The notes: generated by a model not told the origin, from the letters alone. A stretch of 33,643 bases of DNA from Roseburia sp. (GCA_023666265.1 JAMPCH010000030.1:1-33643); one strand, 5' to 3'. Positions 17,801 to 25,933 are shown, numbered from the stretch's first letter. Made by a program: numbers and translations.

Positions 17801-20800
17801 GTTCGGGTCATCGTTCTCGATCTCGATTACCGCGCCGTCGAGTTGATCTAAGCCCGTCATATCCGACTTTTTCACGGAGAGGGAGGTGGGCTGATCCCGT
17901 AAAGTAAGGGTCGGCGTCCCCCGTCCGTCGAAGGAATAATCCCCGTCGGATTTCGCCTGTACCGCGCCGTTACTCGCGACGGTGAAGATATAGGGCTTAC
18001 CGTTCAATACATAGCCCGAGGGCGCTTTTGTTTCCGTTAAGGTATACGTCGCCGCCGGAAGGTCGGAAAGCGTGATACCGTCCGACTCCGTCACCGTGAG
18101 CGTGAGCTTACGCGCCGTGCGATCCGACGCGACCGCGCCGGCGGGCGATACCGTTACGTCCGTCATATCTACGTTCTGTGTCGTGAGCGTAAATTCCGCG
18201 CCCGTGAGCGACGACGCCGGTACGGCGTTATCGGTTTTACGGAGGATCAGCGTACCCGTCGTCTTTCTTTTCTGATTCTTTACCTGTACGTGAACAGAGC
18301 CGTTGATGTGAAACTCCGAGCCGTCCTCGGTCGTCATACCCGTTCCCTTTGTGGGGTCAAAGATATAGGTCGGGAAATAGCCCGACAGCGCCTCCTCCTC
18401 GAGCGTGTAATAGAAGGTCGAACCTTTTTGATCCTCGATCGAGAGATAATCGGTCGCAAAAGCCCAAGCCGCGTCTCCCGTCGCGGCGATCGGGATATAA
18501 ACATGACGGCTCCCGTCGATGATCTCGTCATCTTTCGCCGCTCCGTTATAGAGAAGGTGATAATAGGTATAAGTCTCGTTCGTTTTTTTACCGAGCGACG
18601 CCGCGATCGCCGGGACATAAGTCTCGACCGTCGTAAGCTTTAAAATGATCTCGCTCGGCGGCGTATCGCCGGCGGGCCATATTTTTTCGCCCGTGATCAG
18701 GAAGGTATAGTTATAAGACGTCCATAAGCGGAATGTCTCCGAGCTGATCGAGAGAACATCGTTCGCCGTCGTCTTACCGATCAGCGAAGCCTTATTCCCA
18801 AAGCTGTTCTCAAGTTCCTCCTCGATGACCTGCTTCAGCGCCTCCGTTTGGTTGGTTTTTCCGGTGGATTTTACGAAGGCGGCGAGTTCCTCGGCGGTAA
18901 AAACGTTGTCCCTGATATAATCCGCCGCCATATTCGGGTTTAAAACGTCGTCGTTTAAAAGCCCGGTCGACGTCACCTTATACTCGATCTGATAATACGT
19001 CTCATCCGCGAGCGTAAAGGTGAGCGTGGTATGCTCGTCGTTCCCTTCCCCGATCGTCCCCTTCACAAAGGTGATCGTATTCGTCACGTCGACGAGCTGA
19101 CCGGCGTCGTTCTTTTTACGGACGACGACCGATCCGTCGACGAGCCGAAGCATCGACCCTAGGGTATCCGTTAAGGTGACCGGCTGTCCGTCGTTTTGCG
19201 CCGCCTCCGCCTCGTTTACGTTTAGGTTATACGTCGCCTCGAGATGATCGCTGTACTGCCTCGGCGTCCCGACGAAGCCCTTATCGAGCGCGGGATTTTG
19301 AGGGAGCGTGATACTCGTCGTAAAGCTCGCGGTCGCGGTCTCGCCGCCCGCCGTTACCTCCGCCGTATTTTTAAGCGAGAATGTATACTGGTTTTGACCG
19401 CTCGCGGTCAACCGATCGTTCATATAGAGATTATCCAAATAACCGGCGTAAGAGATCTCGAGATAAGCGCCCGCTTTAAACGCCGCCTTCTCCGTGTCGG
19501 TAAGCGTCAGTTCCGCGTTAAATATTTCGTTCTTGACCGAGCCAAAAGTATACGTCGCCGTCGTATTTACGGTGAAACGATCATGTATGATCGTACTCCC
19601 CTGTGTTTGACCGTTCTCGTTTTTGATCACCGCTTGGAAAACGCCGGGGATCAAGTGATACCCCTCGGGGAGCGTATCCTTTAACACGATCACATTGTCA
19701 TTATCGTCGAACGCGTTATTATCGACGCGGACTGTCCAGCCCTTTACGCCGGAGAATTTTTTCCAGTCCGTATCGCTATAGGTCGACGCGCCGTCGATCC
19801 CTCGCGCGTAATAATGCTCACCCTTTGAGACCGAGAGCTTTTTTTGATAGACCGCGTCGTCCTTGATCCGATCGGTCTCCGTCCCTCTCGTTAAGCCAAG
19901 CTCGGCGGTATTCACGATCTTTGTGATCTTATCGTCCGAGGTCGATTTAACGATCATATTATAAGAAACCGTGATCGTCTCAGTTCTTAGTGATTCGAGC
20001 CATGCGGTTCTTTCCGACTGGCTCCCCGCCGCATTGATCGTGAAACGAATATTCTGATTATACCAAAGCGAGAGCGATAAGGGCGCACTCATCCCGTTAG
20101 AGAGGGAATAATTGTTCCCGCTCGTATATACGGTATCGGGGTCTATACCGACCGGCGTATAGTACGAGCCGTCGATCGTGACCTTAAGCGACGAATAATC
20201 GATCTTGATACGATCCGACTGACCGCCGTAATTGCCGTTCGGCGTCTCCGCCCAGTCGCTGATCGTGAGATTGGTCAGGACGTCGTTCGGGTCGGGATCG
20301 CCGTTCGACTTTTTCGCCTGTTCGGGGATCGAGATCGTAAAGCTCCAAGGAAGGGTAAACTCCTCCGTACTGTCGTCATAGCTCCCGAGTACCTTATCGA
20401 TCGCCTTATCCCCGGCGGGGACGGTCACTTCCTTTGACGCGGTGAGCGTATTATCGCCGACCTTTAGCTCGACCTTATTGATAACGCTTTGGTCAAAGGC
20501 AGTCTTTTTCGGTGCTTCCGTCGTGAAACGGATCGTATATGTCCCGTTCGCGTCCTTTGTCGCGAGCCGATCGAGATCGGCTTTTGTGAAGGTGAGCGAA
20601 TTATACCCGATCTTTTGAAGCCCCGCTAATATCTTATCCTCCGTAAGGTTTTTGTCCGCGATCTCCTTAACGCTGAAGTCAAAGCTCGGATCGCTCGCCA
20701 GTACGCCCGGATTTACCGTAAACGTCCAGTCGATCGTCCCATTTTCCTCTTCACCGTCCGCGTTCACCGACCCCTTATTATATTGACCGTTTTTACCGAC

Positions 20801-21904
20801 GCTCGGCGCGCTGTACCAGCCCCAAGCCGGATCTGACACCGGCTCCTCAAGCTCCTCACAGGACGCGGATACGGTGTTGCTGAAATCACTCCCGCTGACG
20901 GAGAGGGTCTCCGTCGGGCGGTCGACCTTTAGCCGATAAGAGAGCTCGAGCCGCCCGCTCGCGGGGATCGTCCCGACCGAGATATACGACTCGTTTTGAC
21001 CGTGGGTCGGCGCGGGGAGCGAAACGGCGCTCCCGTTCATCGTCGCGCCCAAAAGCTCTAAAGAGCGATAGGCGAAATTCGCGCTGTACGCGTCCGTTAA
21101 AAGGACGTTCGTCGCGTCCACGGAATTATTGTAGTTATTAACGGTAACATAAAAATTCTGATAATAATTCCCGTTTTCGTAATAGATCTGTTCGTTTTTG
21201 GTTTCCTTATATATATTTAAATTCGGGTACGCGTTACTGTTTTTTAATACACACGACCAGTCGCCGAGCGTAATAGCGCTTTGCCTGTTCGCGTCGCCGG
21301 TAACATTGAGCTTACCGTCGAACGTGATCGTCCCGTTGTGGTTAAAGGTGCTGTTTTTATCCGTTATTTTGATCGACAGCGGACCGATGATCGCGCCGTT
21401 GGTGTCCGACCCGCTCGTCTCGATCGTATACTCCGCCGTGGCGTCGTTCGCGACCTGAAAGTTCCCGGTCAGATATTTCACGTCGGGGATACGGACATTT
21501 TGAAGATCCTCGCCAAAGCTCGCGTATGTAAATGTTTCGCTCCCGCTCCAGCCCTGTATGTCATCGTTGTTTTGAATATGCCACTTAAAGCTGATATTGA
21601 TCTTGTCGCCCGTTTTGGCGTAGACGGTCTCTCCTTTTTCGACCTTCTTATCGTTGATCGTGACGGTGACGGTATCCAAATTAAAGTAATCGTCAACGTA
21701 TTCATCGGCGAGCGGATCGATCCCCTCCTCCTCCTCCTCCGCCTCCGGCGAATCCTCCGAGCTCTCGCCCAAAACGGCGGCGTTATCCCCGCCATCCTCC
21801 GCCGAGATACCGCCGAAAAGGTCGGTCAAACAATATAAGGCGACAAAGACCGCCAACAGCCCCGCTAACAGCCGAAGCTGCCACTTCTTACCCGAAAATT
21901 CCAT
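14879..21904 (-). CDS. Giant Cna_B/SpaA-repeat cell-wall adhesin with NPHTG C-terminal signal
   Basis: The product has 2341 residues. Order: basic start and hydrophobic segment (about 6-32), an acidic patch (EDSPEAEEEEEG), a large N-terminal half of Ig-like adhesin domains (to ~1080), one divergent Cna_B-like domain (GEKIWPAGDTPPSEI, ~1080-1210), then eight SpaA/prealbumin-like Cna_B repeats starting near residues 1212, 1339, 1459, 1576, 1689, 1802, 1924 and 2052. Each has a KxD-type lysine strand and LTETxAPSGY, the Lys and Glu positions that in this family support intramolecular isopeptide bonds. A GSGGTTD tandem linker and a long Thr-rich stalk follow, then NPHTG, a hydrophobic helix and KKKRK. 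That tail has the layout of a sortase signal, but with NPHTG in place of LPXTG. No sortase is in the window. ATG 21904 was chosen because the signal segment starts there and GGGAGG precedes it. Probable surface adhesion or pilus-like role. Confidence 0.93.
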   Translation of the reverse strand: MEFSGKKWQLRLLAGLLAVFVALYCLTDLFGGISAEDGGDNAAVLGESSEDSPEAEEEEEGIDPLADEYVDDYFNLDTVTVTINDKKVEKGETVYAKTGDKINISFKWHIQNNDDIQGWSGSETFTYASFGEDLQNVRIPDVKYLTGNFQVANDATAEYTIETSGSDTNGAIIGPLSIKITDKNSTFNHNGTITFDGKLNVTGDANRQSAITLGDWSCVLKNSNAYPNLNIYKETKNEQIYYENGNYYQNFYVTVNNYNNSVDATNVLLTDAYSANFAYRSLELLGATMNGSAVSLPAPTHGQNESYISVGTIPASGRLELSYRLKVDRPTETLSVSGSDFSNTVSASCEELEEPVSDPAWGWYSAPSVGKNGQYNKGSVNADGEEENGTIDWTFTVNPGVLASDPSFDFSVKEIADKNLTEDKILAGLQKIGYNSLTFTKADLDRLATKDANGTYTIRFTTEAPKKTAFDQSVINKVELKVGDNTLTASKEVTVPAGDKAIDKVLGSYDDSTEEFTLPWSFTISIPEQAKKSNGDPDPNDVLTNLTISDWAETPNGNYGGQSDRIKIDYSSLKVTIDGSYYTPVGIDPDTVYTSGNNYSLSNGMSAPLSLSLWYNQNIRFTINAAGSQSERTAWLESLRTETITVSYNMIVKSTSDDKITKIVNTAELGLTRGTETDRIKDDAVYQKKLSVSKGEHYYARGIDGASTYSDTDWKKFSGVKGWTVRVDNNAFDDNDNVIVLKDTLPEGYHLIPGVFQAVIKNENGQTQGSTIIHDRFTVNTTATYTFGSVKNEIFNAELTLTDTEKAAFKAGAYLEISYAGYLDNLYMNDRLTASGQNQYTFSLKNTAEVTAGGETATASFTTSITLPQNPALDKGFVGTPRQYSDHLEATYNLNVNEAEAAQNDGQPVTLTDTLGSMLRLVDGSVVVRKKNDAGQLVDVTNTITFVKGTIGEGNDEHTTLTFTLADETYYQIEYKVTSTGLLNDDVLNPNMAADYIRDNVFTAEELAAFVKSTGKTNQTEALKQVIEEELENSFGNKASLIGKTTANDVLSISSETFRLWTSYNYTFLITGEKIWPAGDTPPSEIILKLTTVETYVPAIAASLGKKTNETYTYYHLLYNGAAKDDEIIDGSRHVYIPIAATGDAAWAFATDYLSIEDQKGSTFYYTLEEEALSGYFPTYIFDPTKGTGMTTEDGSEFHINGSVHVQVKNQKRKTTGTLILRKTDNAVPASSLTGAEFTLTTQNVDMTDVTVSPAGAVASDRTARKLTLTVTESDGITLSDLPAATYTLTETKAPSGYVLNGKPYIFTVASNGAVQAKSDGDYSFDGRGTPTLTLRDQPTSLSVKKSDMTGLDQLDGAVIEIENDDPNVDLGDIKVSDTKGGVNIAFNKVTFTTTDKTAVIKGLPAGSYTLTETTAPSGYALTSEFKFTIGDDGKVTKTSGSANDTVDGTTITLKDEPTKFELKKTDKDDSDKLLAGAVFEIAAASSNTADLTTAPIGVANADGKVNVEEKTVTFKTTEKIAEITGLPAGDYTLTETTAPKDYKLTAALIAFTVGKDGKLATNADNTITVENELITGEIAFRKTDGKNALPGAEFTLSADREIDWSRVKRDGTPLSGRSEIATFTTGATDTVFSGLPVGSYTLAESKAPGGFLMTTDFSFNVTDQGTIDTADTRYKNGIATLIDEKVDPGTIAVAKLAAKTNAALGGAEFEVTIDGGGTFADNAQAENVDRFTLSDDKTTLTFVTKADVQAKITGLAAGKYIVKETKAPSGYVIDTASQTATLIADADGKLNYASLTFKNTPTEVRINKLDMTDGATQLDGAKLTITNTDKTAIPNGVTVTGAKDNDFDISENTLTFTTSNDLAVIRGLPAGDYTLTEETAPSGYTLTSEFKFTIGEDGKVTATADQDGNTFDGTSKITLFDQMTEIKIAKVDMTDGAKQLPGALLTITSKGGADLSRVTAEEIDGELSKTTDTVAFITMDQTATIKGLPAGRYELTETVAPTDYEKTQTTFSFTIGTDGKVTASTNTTATPTSGADITFDGDETFTVQNASLVTIEIQKHYIAEGEEGKPIDPTDELRADTVFGIYSHATCAAGDLIETASPDADGKVIFTNGGKKFGTGNYYIKEISSPNGYKKDEAIYRCTVANGKAQYAQEGGNGTNSAVIPIYTNVSTTAPIESGNGSASGSGGTTGGSGGTTDGSGGTTDGSGGTTDGSGTNPVTYPIGTRPNGTTTARVTSTTTTTRVTSTEPDEIETERTTARTTKRTTDTTTAPKETTVKKTTTTTTASEVTVTTTDPDGSGIDSNRHTNDDDNPHTGVAFTSLGALAAAGLLAVATKKKRK
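15258..15341 (-). repeat. 21-base tandem repeat coding the GSGGTTD linker
   Basis: Four head-to-tail units at 15258, 15279, 15300 and 15321; the first three are identical and the fourth differs by two bases. Each codes seven residues (GSGGTTD-like). Slippage here would change linker length in steps of seven without a frameshift. Confidence 0.9.
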
Positions 21905-21985
21905 ATGTAATCTGTCCCTCCCTGAAATAATCCGTCCCGCGCGTATGCCGCGCGTTTTCGCGCGGTCTATACGTTGGACGTAATC

Positions 21986-22014
21986 ATTATAACCCTTTTC
22001 CCCGCTCTTGTCAA
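21986..22014 (-). promoter_or_regulatory. Strong sigma-A promoter of the adhesin gene
   Basis: Minus strand TTGACA (22009-22014) and TATAAT (21986-21991) with a 17-base spacer, a perfect match to consensus. The start near 21979 gives a leader of about 75 bases. Confidence 0.88.
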
Positions 22015-22131
22015 CGGATTGACAAAAACTTCTTCCGCTTTGGAAAAAATTTTCGTGAACTTTCACAAAAAAGCCGCCCTTCCCCCGGCGCTTCGACAGG
22101 GTCGATCGCCCGAGAAAGCAGTAGCAAAATT

Positions 22132-22160
22132 CACAAAATAAAAGGCGCGAACATATGATA
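22132..22160 (+). promoter_or_regulatory. Sigma-K/E-like sporulation promoter of dpsAB
   Basis: CACA at 22132-22135 and CATATGATA at 22152-22160, with 16 bases between. This fits the known sigma-K pattern (mACm, 16 bases, CATAnnnTA). In Bacillus the equivalent spoVF operon is read by sigma-K in the mother cell. No sigma-A promoter is seen in this gap. Confidence 0.65.
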
Positions 22161-22209
22161 GCTTAGGGGCGATCGCCCCCGTTACCCTTTTTTGGAAAGG
22201 ACGGTATTT

Positions 22210-23085
22210 ATGCTGAGCTTTATTTTTATCGGCGGCGATATGCGCGGCGTTTACGCCGCGCGGCGGCTCGGGCGGCGCTATGACTGCCGCGTTTACGGGG
22301 TCGACGCGCCCGTCGCGCCCGCCGATCTCGATAGATCGCCCGCCCCCTCGCCCCGCGACTACGCGGTCTTACCGCTCCCGGCGAGTATGGACGGGCGGAC
22401 GGTCTACGCCCCCTATCTAAAGGCGGGCGAGCCGCCGATCGGTTTTGAGTTTTTGAGCCGCGTCGTTAAGCCCGGCGGCGCGGTCTTTACGAGCCGCGTC
22501 TTTCCCCTTTTGGAGAAGGTCTGCGCCGACGGCGGCTTTCATCTCATCAACTATTTTGAGCGCGAGGAGCTGACGGTCTTAAACGCCGCCGCGACCGCCG
22601 AGGGCGCGGTCGAGATCGCCCTGCGCGAGATGCCGATCGCGCTCTTTCGCTCGCGGGTATTGATCACGGGCTTTGGGCGGGTCGGTCGGGCGCTCGCCCG
22701 CGCCTTTATCGCGCTCGGGGCGCGGGTCTCGGTCGCCGCTCGGAAATACGACGACCTCGCGTGGGCGGAGGTCGCGGGCGCGACCCCGATCCCGCTCTCA
22801 GCGACGGGGGAACTCGAGCGGGCGCTCCCCGACTTTGATCTCGTGTTAAACACCGTCCCCGCCCCGATCTTTGACGGGCGGCGGCTCGGCGCGATCGGGC
22901 GCGAGACGCTCTTTATCGAGCTCGCCTCGACCCCCTCGATCGCGGACAGCGCGCTCGCCGAGGAGGCGGGGATCAGGGTCATTTGGGCGCGGAGCCTCCC
23001 CGGTAAGACCGCGCCCGCGACGGCGGGCGAGATCATCGCCGACACCCTCGAGAATATCATCAACGGAAAGGAGCATAAACGATGA
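22210..23085 (+). CDS. dpsA: Dipicolinate synthase subunit A
   Basis: With subunit B it oxidises the dihydrodipicolinate-pathway intermediate to dipicolinic acid, the Ca2+ chelator of the spore core; in Bacillus it is made in the mother cell. The protein is 291 residues, the usual length. The N-terminus IFIGGDMRGVYAARRL is typical of SpoVFA, and an NAD(P)-binding Rossmann loop GFGRVGRALARAF starts at residue 154. ATG 22210 has GGAAAGGA 8 bases upstream; the longer frame to 22192 would start inside that SD. Its stop overlaps the dpsB start (ATGA). The GC content is very high (CGG/GCG runs). Confidence 0.95.
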   Translation: MLSFIFIGGDMRGVYAARRLGRRYDCRVYGVDAPVAPADLDRSPAPSPRDYAVLPLPASMDGRTVYAPYLKAGEPPIGFEFLSRVVKPGGAVFTSRVFPLLEKVCADGGFHLINYFEREELTVLNAAATAEGAVEIALREMPIALFRSRVLITGFGRVGRALARAFIALGARVSVAARKYDDLAWAEVAGATPIPLSATGELERALPDFDLVLNTVPAPIFDGRRLGAIGRETLFIELASTPSIADSALAEEAGIRVIWARSLPGKTAPATAGEIIADTLENIINGKEHKR

Positions 23086-23669
23086 AACCAACGACACTCT
23101 CGGATAAGCGGATCGGTTTCGCGATGTGTGGGTCGTTTTGTACCTTTTCACGCTGTTTTGAGGCGCTGGAGTGCCTGATCGGACTGGGCTATGAGATCGT
23201 CCCGATCGCGTCGTTCAACGCTTTTTCGCTCGACACGCGCTTCGGCGCGGCGGCGGAGCATATGCGCCGTCTCGAAGCGCTTTGTCACCGCCCGGTCATT
23301 CACACGATCGAGGACGCCGAGCCGATCGGACCGAAAAAAATGACCGACGTGATGCTCGTCGCGAACTGTACGGGGAATACGCTCGCCAAGCTCGCCGCGA
23401 GCATCACCGACACCCCCGTCACCATGGCGGTCAAGAGCCATATCCGTAACGCCCGCCCCGTCCTCTTAAATATCGCGACGAACGACGCCCTCGCGGGGTC
23501 GGCGAAAAATATCTTCTCTCTCCTTAATTATAAAAACTACTTCTTCGTCCCGATGAAGCAGGACGATCACCTCGGGAAGCCCGCCTCGCTCATGGGTGAT
23601 TTCGAGCGTATCCCCGAGGCGCTCGCGAACGCGCTCGAGTATCGCCAAACCCAACCCATTCTTTATTAA
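23082..23669 (+). CDS. dpsB: Dipicolinate synthase subunit B
   Basis: A 195-residue flavoprotein-like subunit (SpoVFB) of dipicolinate synthase. Landmarks: GFAMCGSFCTFSRC near the N-terminus, GYEIVPI, LVANCTGNTLAKLA and the C-terminal NYFFVPMKQDD(H). The start overlaps dpsA by four bases, so translation is probably coupled. It is followed by a strong hairpin terminator. Function follows from the family and the partner gene. Confidence 0.95.
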   Translation: MKPTTLSDKRIGFAMCGSFCTFSRCFEALECLIGLGYEIVPIASFNAFSLDTRFGAAAEHMRRLEALCHRPVIHTIEDAEPIGPKKMTDVMLVANCTGNTLAKLAASITDTPVTMAVKSHIRNARPVLLNIATNDALAGSAKNIFSLLNYKNYFFVPMKQDDHLGKPASLMGDFERIPEALANALEYRQTQPILY

Positions 23670-23692
23670 AAGCGCTATATAAAAAAGCATAA

Positions 23693-23741
23693 AAGACCGC
23701 GCCTTAAAGCTCCTTCGCTTTAAGAGCGCGGTCTTGTTTTT
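23693..23741. terminator. Bidirectional terminator between dpsB and pilin 1
   Basis: AAGACCGCGC.CTTAAAGC (23693-23710) pairs with GCTTTAAG.GCGCGGTCTT (23717-23735). On the plus strand GTTTTT follows; on the minus strand TTTTATGCTTTTTT. It serves the two convergent units. Confidence 0.85.
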
Positions 23742-23757
23742 ATTCGCTGCTATGTAG

Positions 23758-24396
23758 TTATTCGCTCAAAGCGAAGCCGACCTGTGGGGACGTTCCCACA
23801 AAATAGCCCTCGCTGTTGATCCCGGCGTTGTTGCCGTCCCATTCATACCTTGTGTCGCTCCAGCCCCCCGCGCCAAAGTCGAGCATATCGACCGCGCGGT
23901 CGACCTCGTCGGTAAAATAGAGCGCGCGACAGATCCCGCCCTCGAGATAAGCCTCGACATAGCCGATCGATACTTCGCCAAACAAATTAGCGAGCCGCGT
24001 CGCGAGGATATCCTCGGCGTTCCCGAGGTCGGGGATCGGCGAGCCGGCGCGACCCGTCCCCGTCCCCGACCAGCGGGCGGGGCCCGCCTCGACAAAAACG
24101 TCGGTGTCGTCGATCGTGAGCGTCCATTCGCCGTCGGTGATCTTGATCTGCATCTCGGTGGTGCTGGTGCGCGAGGCGAACATCCCGTACTGTTGGGTAT
24201 TCGCCTCGGTGAGGAAGTTATTGATCGCCTTTTGAAGGTCGGAGGCGGTACTGTTGACCGAGGCGACGTGCGCCTGGATCGTATAGCCGAGCATCGTCGG
24301 GATCAAGATCGCCGCCAATACGCCGATGATCGCGACGACGACGATCAGCTCGACCATCGTAAAGCCGCGATTTTTCGATAACCTTCCGCGTTTCAT
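23758..24396 (-). CDS. Type IV pilin-like protein (pilin 1)
   Basis: 212 residues with a class III signal: a short basic leader (MKRGRLSKNRG), then FTMVELIVVVAIIGVLAAIL, where cleavage by a prepilin peptidase would follow Gly and Glu sits at +5 of the mature protein. The remainder is a globular pilin head. It is a full-length paralogue of pilin 3 (26111): both have NF(L/F)TEA(N/D)...YGM, a GY(V/I)EA segment, and WDG(N/S)NAG...GY(F/I)VGT(S/T)P near the end. ATG 24396 is chosen with GAGGAG 10 bases upstream. No pilus ATPase, platform protein or prepilin peptidase is in the window. Ruminococcus albus uses pilin-like proteins (CbpC/Pil) for cellulose adhesion; a similar role is an inference. Confidence 0.9.
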   Translation of the reverse strand: MKRGRLSKNRGFTMVELIVVVAIIGVLAAILIPTMLGYTIQAHVASVNSTASDLQKAINNFLTEANTQQYGMFASRTSTTEMQIKITDGEWTLTIDDTDVFVEAGPARWSGTGTGRAGSPIPDLGNAEDILATRLANLFGEVSIGYVEAYLEGGICRALYFTDEVDRAVDMLDFGAGGWSDTRYEWDGNNAGINSEGYFVGTSPQVGFALSE

Positions 24397-24494
24397 TGTC
24401 TTAATTCTCCTCGTCAAGATTTTATATTGTTTATCTATTTTTCTTTTTATTTTTTTGGGGAAGTAGTGCGCTTTAACGCGCCCGCTGTAATTCG

Positions 24495-24638
24495 TTAGTC
24501 TTCTATTGTTTTCTGTATATCCTCGATGATCCTTTTCATACGCTCGTCGAGCGCGGCGCGATCCGTCTCCTTCATCGCGTCTTTTAGCGCGAGGAGGAGG
24601 AAGCGCAAAAATGCTTTAAATTGCAGATCACTTTCCAT
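24495..24638 (-). CDS. Small hypothetical protein (47 aa) in the pilin cluster
   Basis: A short open frame, ATG 24638 to TAA 24495, with AAGGAGA ten bases upstream. The product, starting MESDLQFKAFLRFLLLALKD and ending IIEDIQKTIED, looks like one hydrophobic-faced helix followed by a charged helix; it has no signal peptide. It lies between pilin 2 and pilin 1 on the same strand. I do not recognise the family. The good SD and position support a real gene; the short length limits confidence. Confidence 0.6.
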   Translation of the reverse strand: MESDLQFKAFLRFLLLALKDAMKETDRAALDERMKRIIEDIQKTIED

Positions 24639-24660
24639 ATTTTCCAAATCTCCTTATTGC

Positions 24661-24705
24661 CTCCCCTACAAGGCGAGGTGGCGCAAAGCGGCGGAGGAGT
24701 TCAAA
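24661..24705. repeat. REP-like repeat, second type
   Basis: CCTC..CTACAAGG.GAGG followed by GGCGCAAAGCGGCGGAGGAGTT. This resembles the 'CCCCTnnnAGGGGAGGTGGCGC' repeats I know from gut Oscillospiraceae genomes, and is a cousin of the element at 65-117. The bases to 24808 hold a further small hairpin (TTCCTTCGGAA) and no gene. Confidence 0.45.
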
Positions 24706-24808
24706 AGAAAATCTCCGCAAAGATTGAGGCGCGAAATGCTTTTAAACTTGATGAAAGTCGTCACACGTAGCGATAGCTACCCCCATTGCAGAAAAATTCC
24801 TTCGGAAC

Positions 24809-25462
24809 TTAAGAAAGAACGAACATCGTCTCTCCCGCCGCGTCAACGGGCGTACAATACGTCGTCGGGTAAGAGCAGGCATACGCCCCCGAGGCGAGGA
24901 CACAGGTATCGATAAAGCTCTGACCGTCCGTCTCCGACCAGTCGCCGTCCGACCAATAGGTCGCCCTTACGCGATACGCGTCGTCGATGACGGCGTAGAG
25001 CGTCCCGCCGTATTCCGGCTGGTCGACCCGCTTATCGACCTCGCGCATAAAGCCCTCGACGAGCTTTACGAGCTTTGCGTCGGTGATCGTGTCACAGGAG
25101 GTGGGGTCGTCCGCACCGGGGATCGCCATTCCGCAATGAGCGGTGTCGAGGGGCGCGCCTGTCATCTCGGCGTAGAGAATGATCGCGGGGTCGTCCGTCC
25201 CGTCGCCGTTAAAATCGATATTCGCCGTGGCGAGACCGTCGGTCGAGAGCGAGCCCGAGTCGGAGGAGAGCTTTTGGCGGCTCATATAGCTTTGGACGGC
25301 GTAAAAGAAGTCCTTAGCGTAGCCCTTCCCCGCCGTGGGGCGGTCGCTCGACGAGAGCGCCGGGATCACCATCGCCAATAAGACCGCGATGATCGCGATC
25401 ACGACGATAAGCTCGACCATGGTAAAGCCTTTTTTCGCCTTGAGTTGTCGTATTTTTTTCAT
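24809..25462 (-). CDS. Type IV pilin-like protein (pilin 2, divergent)
   Basis: 217 residues with class III signal: MKKIRQLKAKKG then FTMVELIVVIAIIAVLLAMV, Glu at +5. The head differs from pilins 1 and 3: GYAKDFFYAVQSYM after the helix, cysteines in AHCGMAIP and SCDTITDAK, and SYPTTYCTPVD near the end. It may be a minor or tip pilin. The SD AAGAGGTG is five to six bases before ATG 25462. Same strand as its neighbours. Confidence 0.9.
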   Translation of the reverse strand: MKKIRQLKAKKGFTMVELIVVIAIIAVLLAMVIPALSSSDRPTAGKGYAKDFFYAVQSYMSRQKLSSDSGSLSTDGLATANIDFNGDGTDDPAIILYAEMTGAPLDTAHCGMAIPGADDPTSCDTITDAKLVKLVEGFMREVDKRVDQPEYGGTLYAVIDDAYRVRATYWSDGDWSETDGQSFIDTCVLASGAYACSYPTTYCTPVDAAGETMFVLS

Positions 25463-25493
25463 AGCGCACCTCTTATTGATAATTTATTTTACT

Positions 25494-25712
25494 TCAAATA
25501 CCTAAGTCCTTGATCGCTTCCGAATAGCTGTCGTATTTTTTTGTGTTCGGATCGCGGCCGATCTGCTTCGCTTCCTTCATCGCGTCGATCACCTCGGGTT
25601 TAAACGGCTCTTCGCCTGTTTTAATATAATATAGGAAGCGGTCGATCTCCTCGTCGCTCCAACCCTCGTCGCGTAAGCCGAGCGTGAGCCGCTCGGTCTC
25701 GATTTTATTCAT
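25494..25712 (-). CDS. Small protein, RelB/DinJ-antitoxin-like C-terminus
   Basis: 72 residues, acidic and helical, no signal. The tail AMKEAKQIGRDPNTKKYDSY resembles the end of RelB/DinJ-type antitoxins, but no ribbon-helix-helix start and no RelE-like partner gene is seen. ATG 25712 has AGGGAG nine bases upstream, lying in the end of the preceding gene (14-base gap). Cotranscribed with the 68-aa gene before it. I cannot assign a function; the antitoxin likeness is weak. Confidence 0.65.
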   Translation of the reverse strand: MNKIETERLTLGLRDEGWSDEEIDRFLYYIKTGEEPFKPEVIDAMKEAKQIGRDPNTKKYDSYSEAIKDLGI

Positions 25713-25726
25713 CGTGGTCTACTCCC

Positions 25727-25933
25727 TTATTCATCGTCCAACGAGGACGGGTCGATCCCGAGCTCGGCGCAAAGCTCCTCCATGGTGCAACATTCGCCGC
25801 GCGCGATCTCTCGCTCCGCCTCCTCCATGTCCGCCCGCTCCGAGGGGGTGACCTTTGTATAATCCGGGTCCCACGCTAAAACGAGACGCTTTTTTATTTC
25901 ATAAAGGATACCCCGTTTTGTCGTTCGTTCCAT
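25727..25933 (-). CDS. Small hypothetical protein between pilins
   Basis: 68 residues. A basic first third (MERTTKRGILYEIKKRLVLA) leads to an acidic helical tail (TPSERADMEEAEREIARGE, then MEELCAELGIDP). The latter reads like the C-terminal pattern of some phd/RelB-type antitoxins. No toxin is adjacent. ATG 25933 has GGGGGAG seven to eight bases upstream. Together with 25494-25712 it forms a two-gene unit set between pilin 3 and pilin 2. Function unknown. Confidence 0.65.
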   Translation of the reverse strand: MERTTKRGILYEIKKRLVLAWDPDYTKVTPSERADMEEAEREIARGECCTMEELCAELGIDPSSLDDE

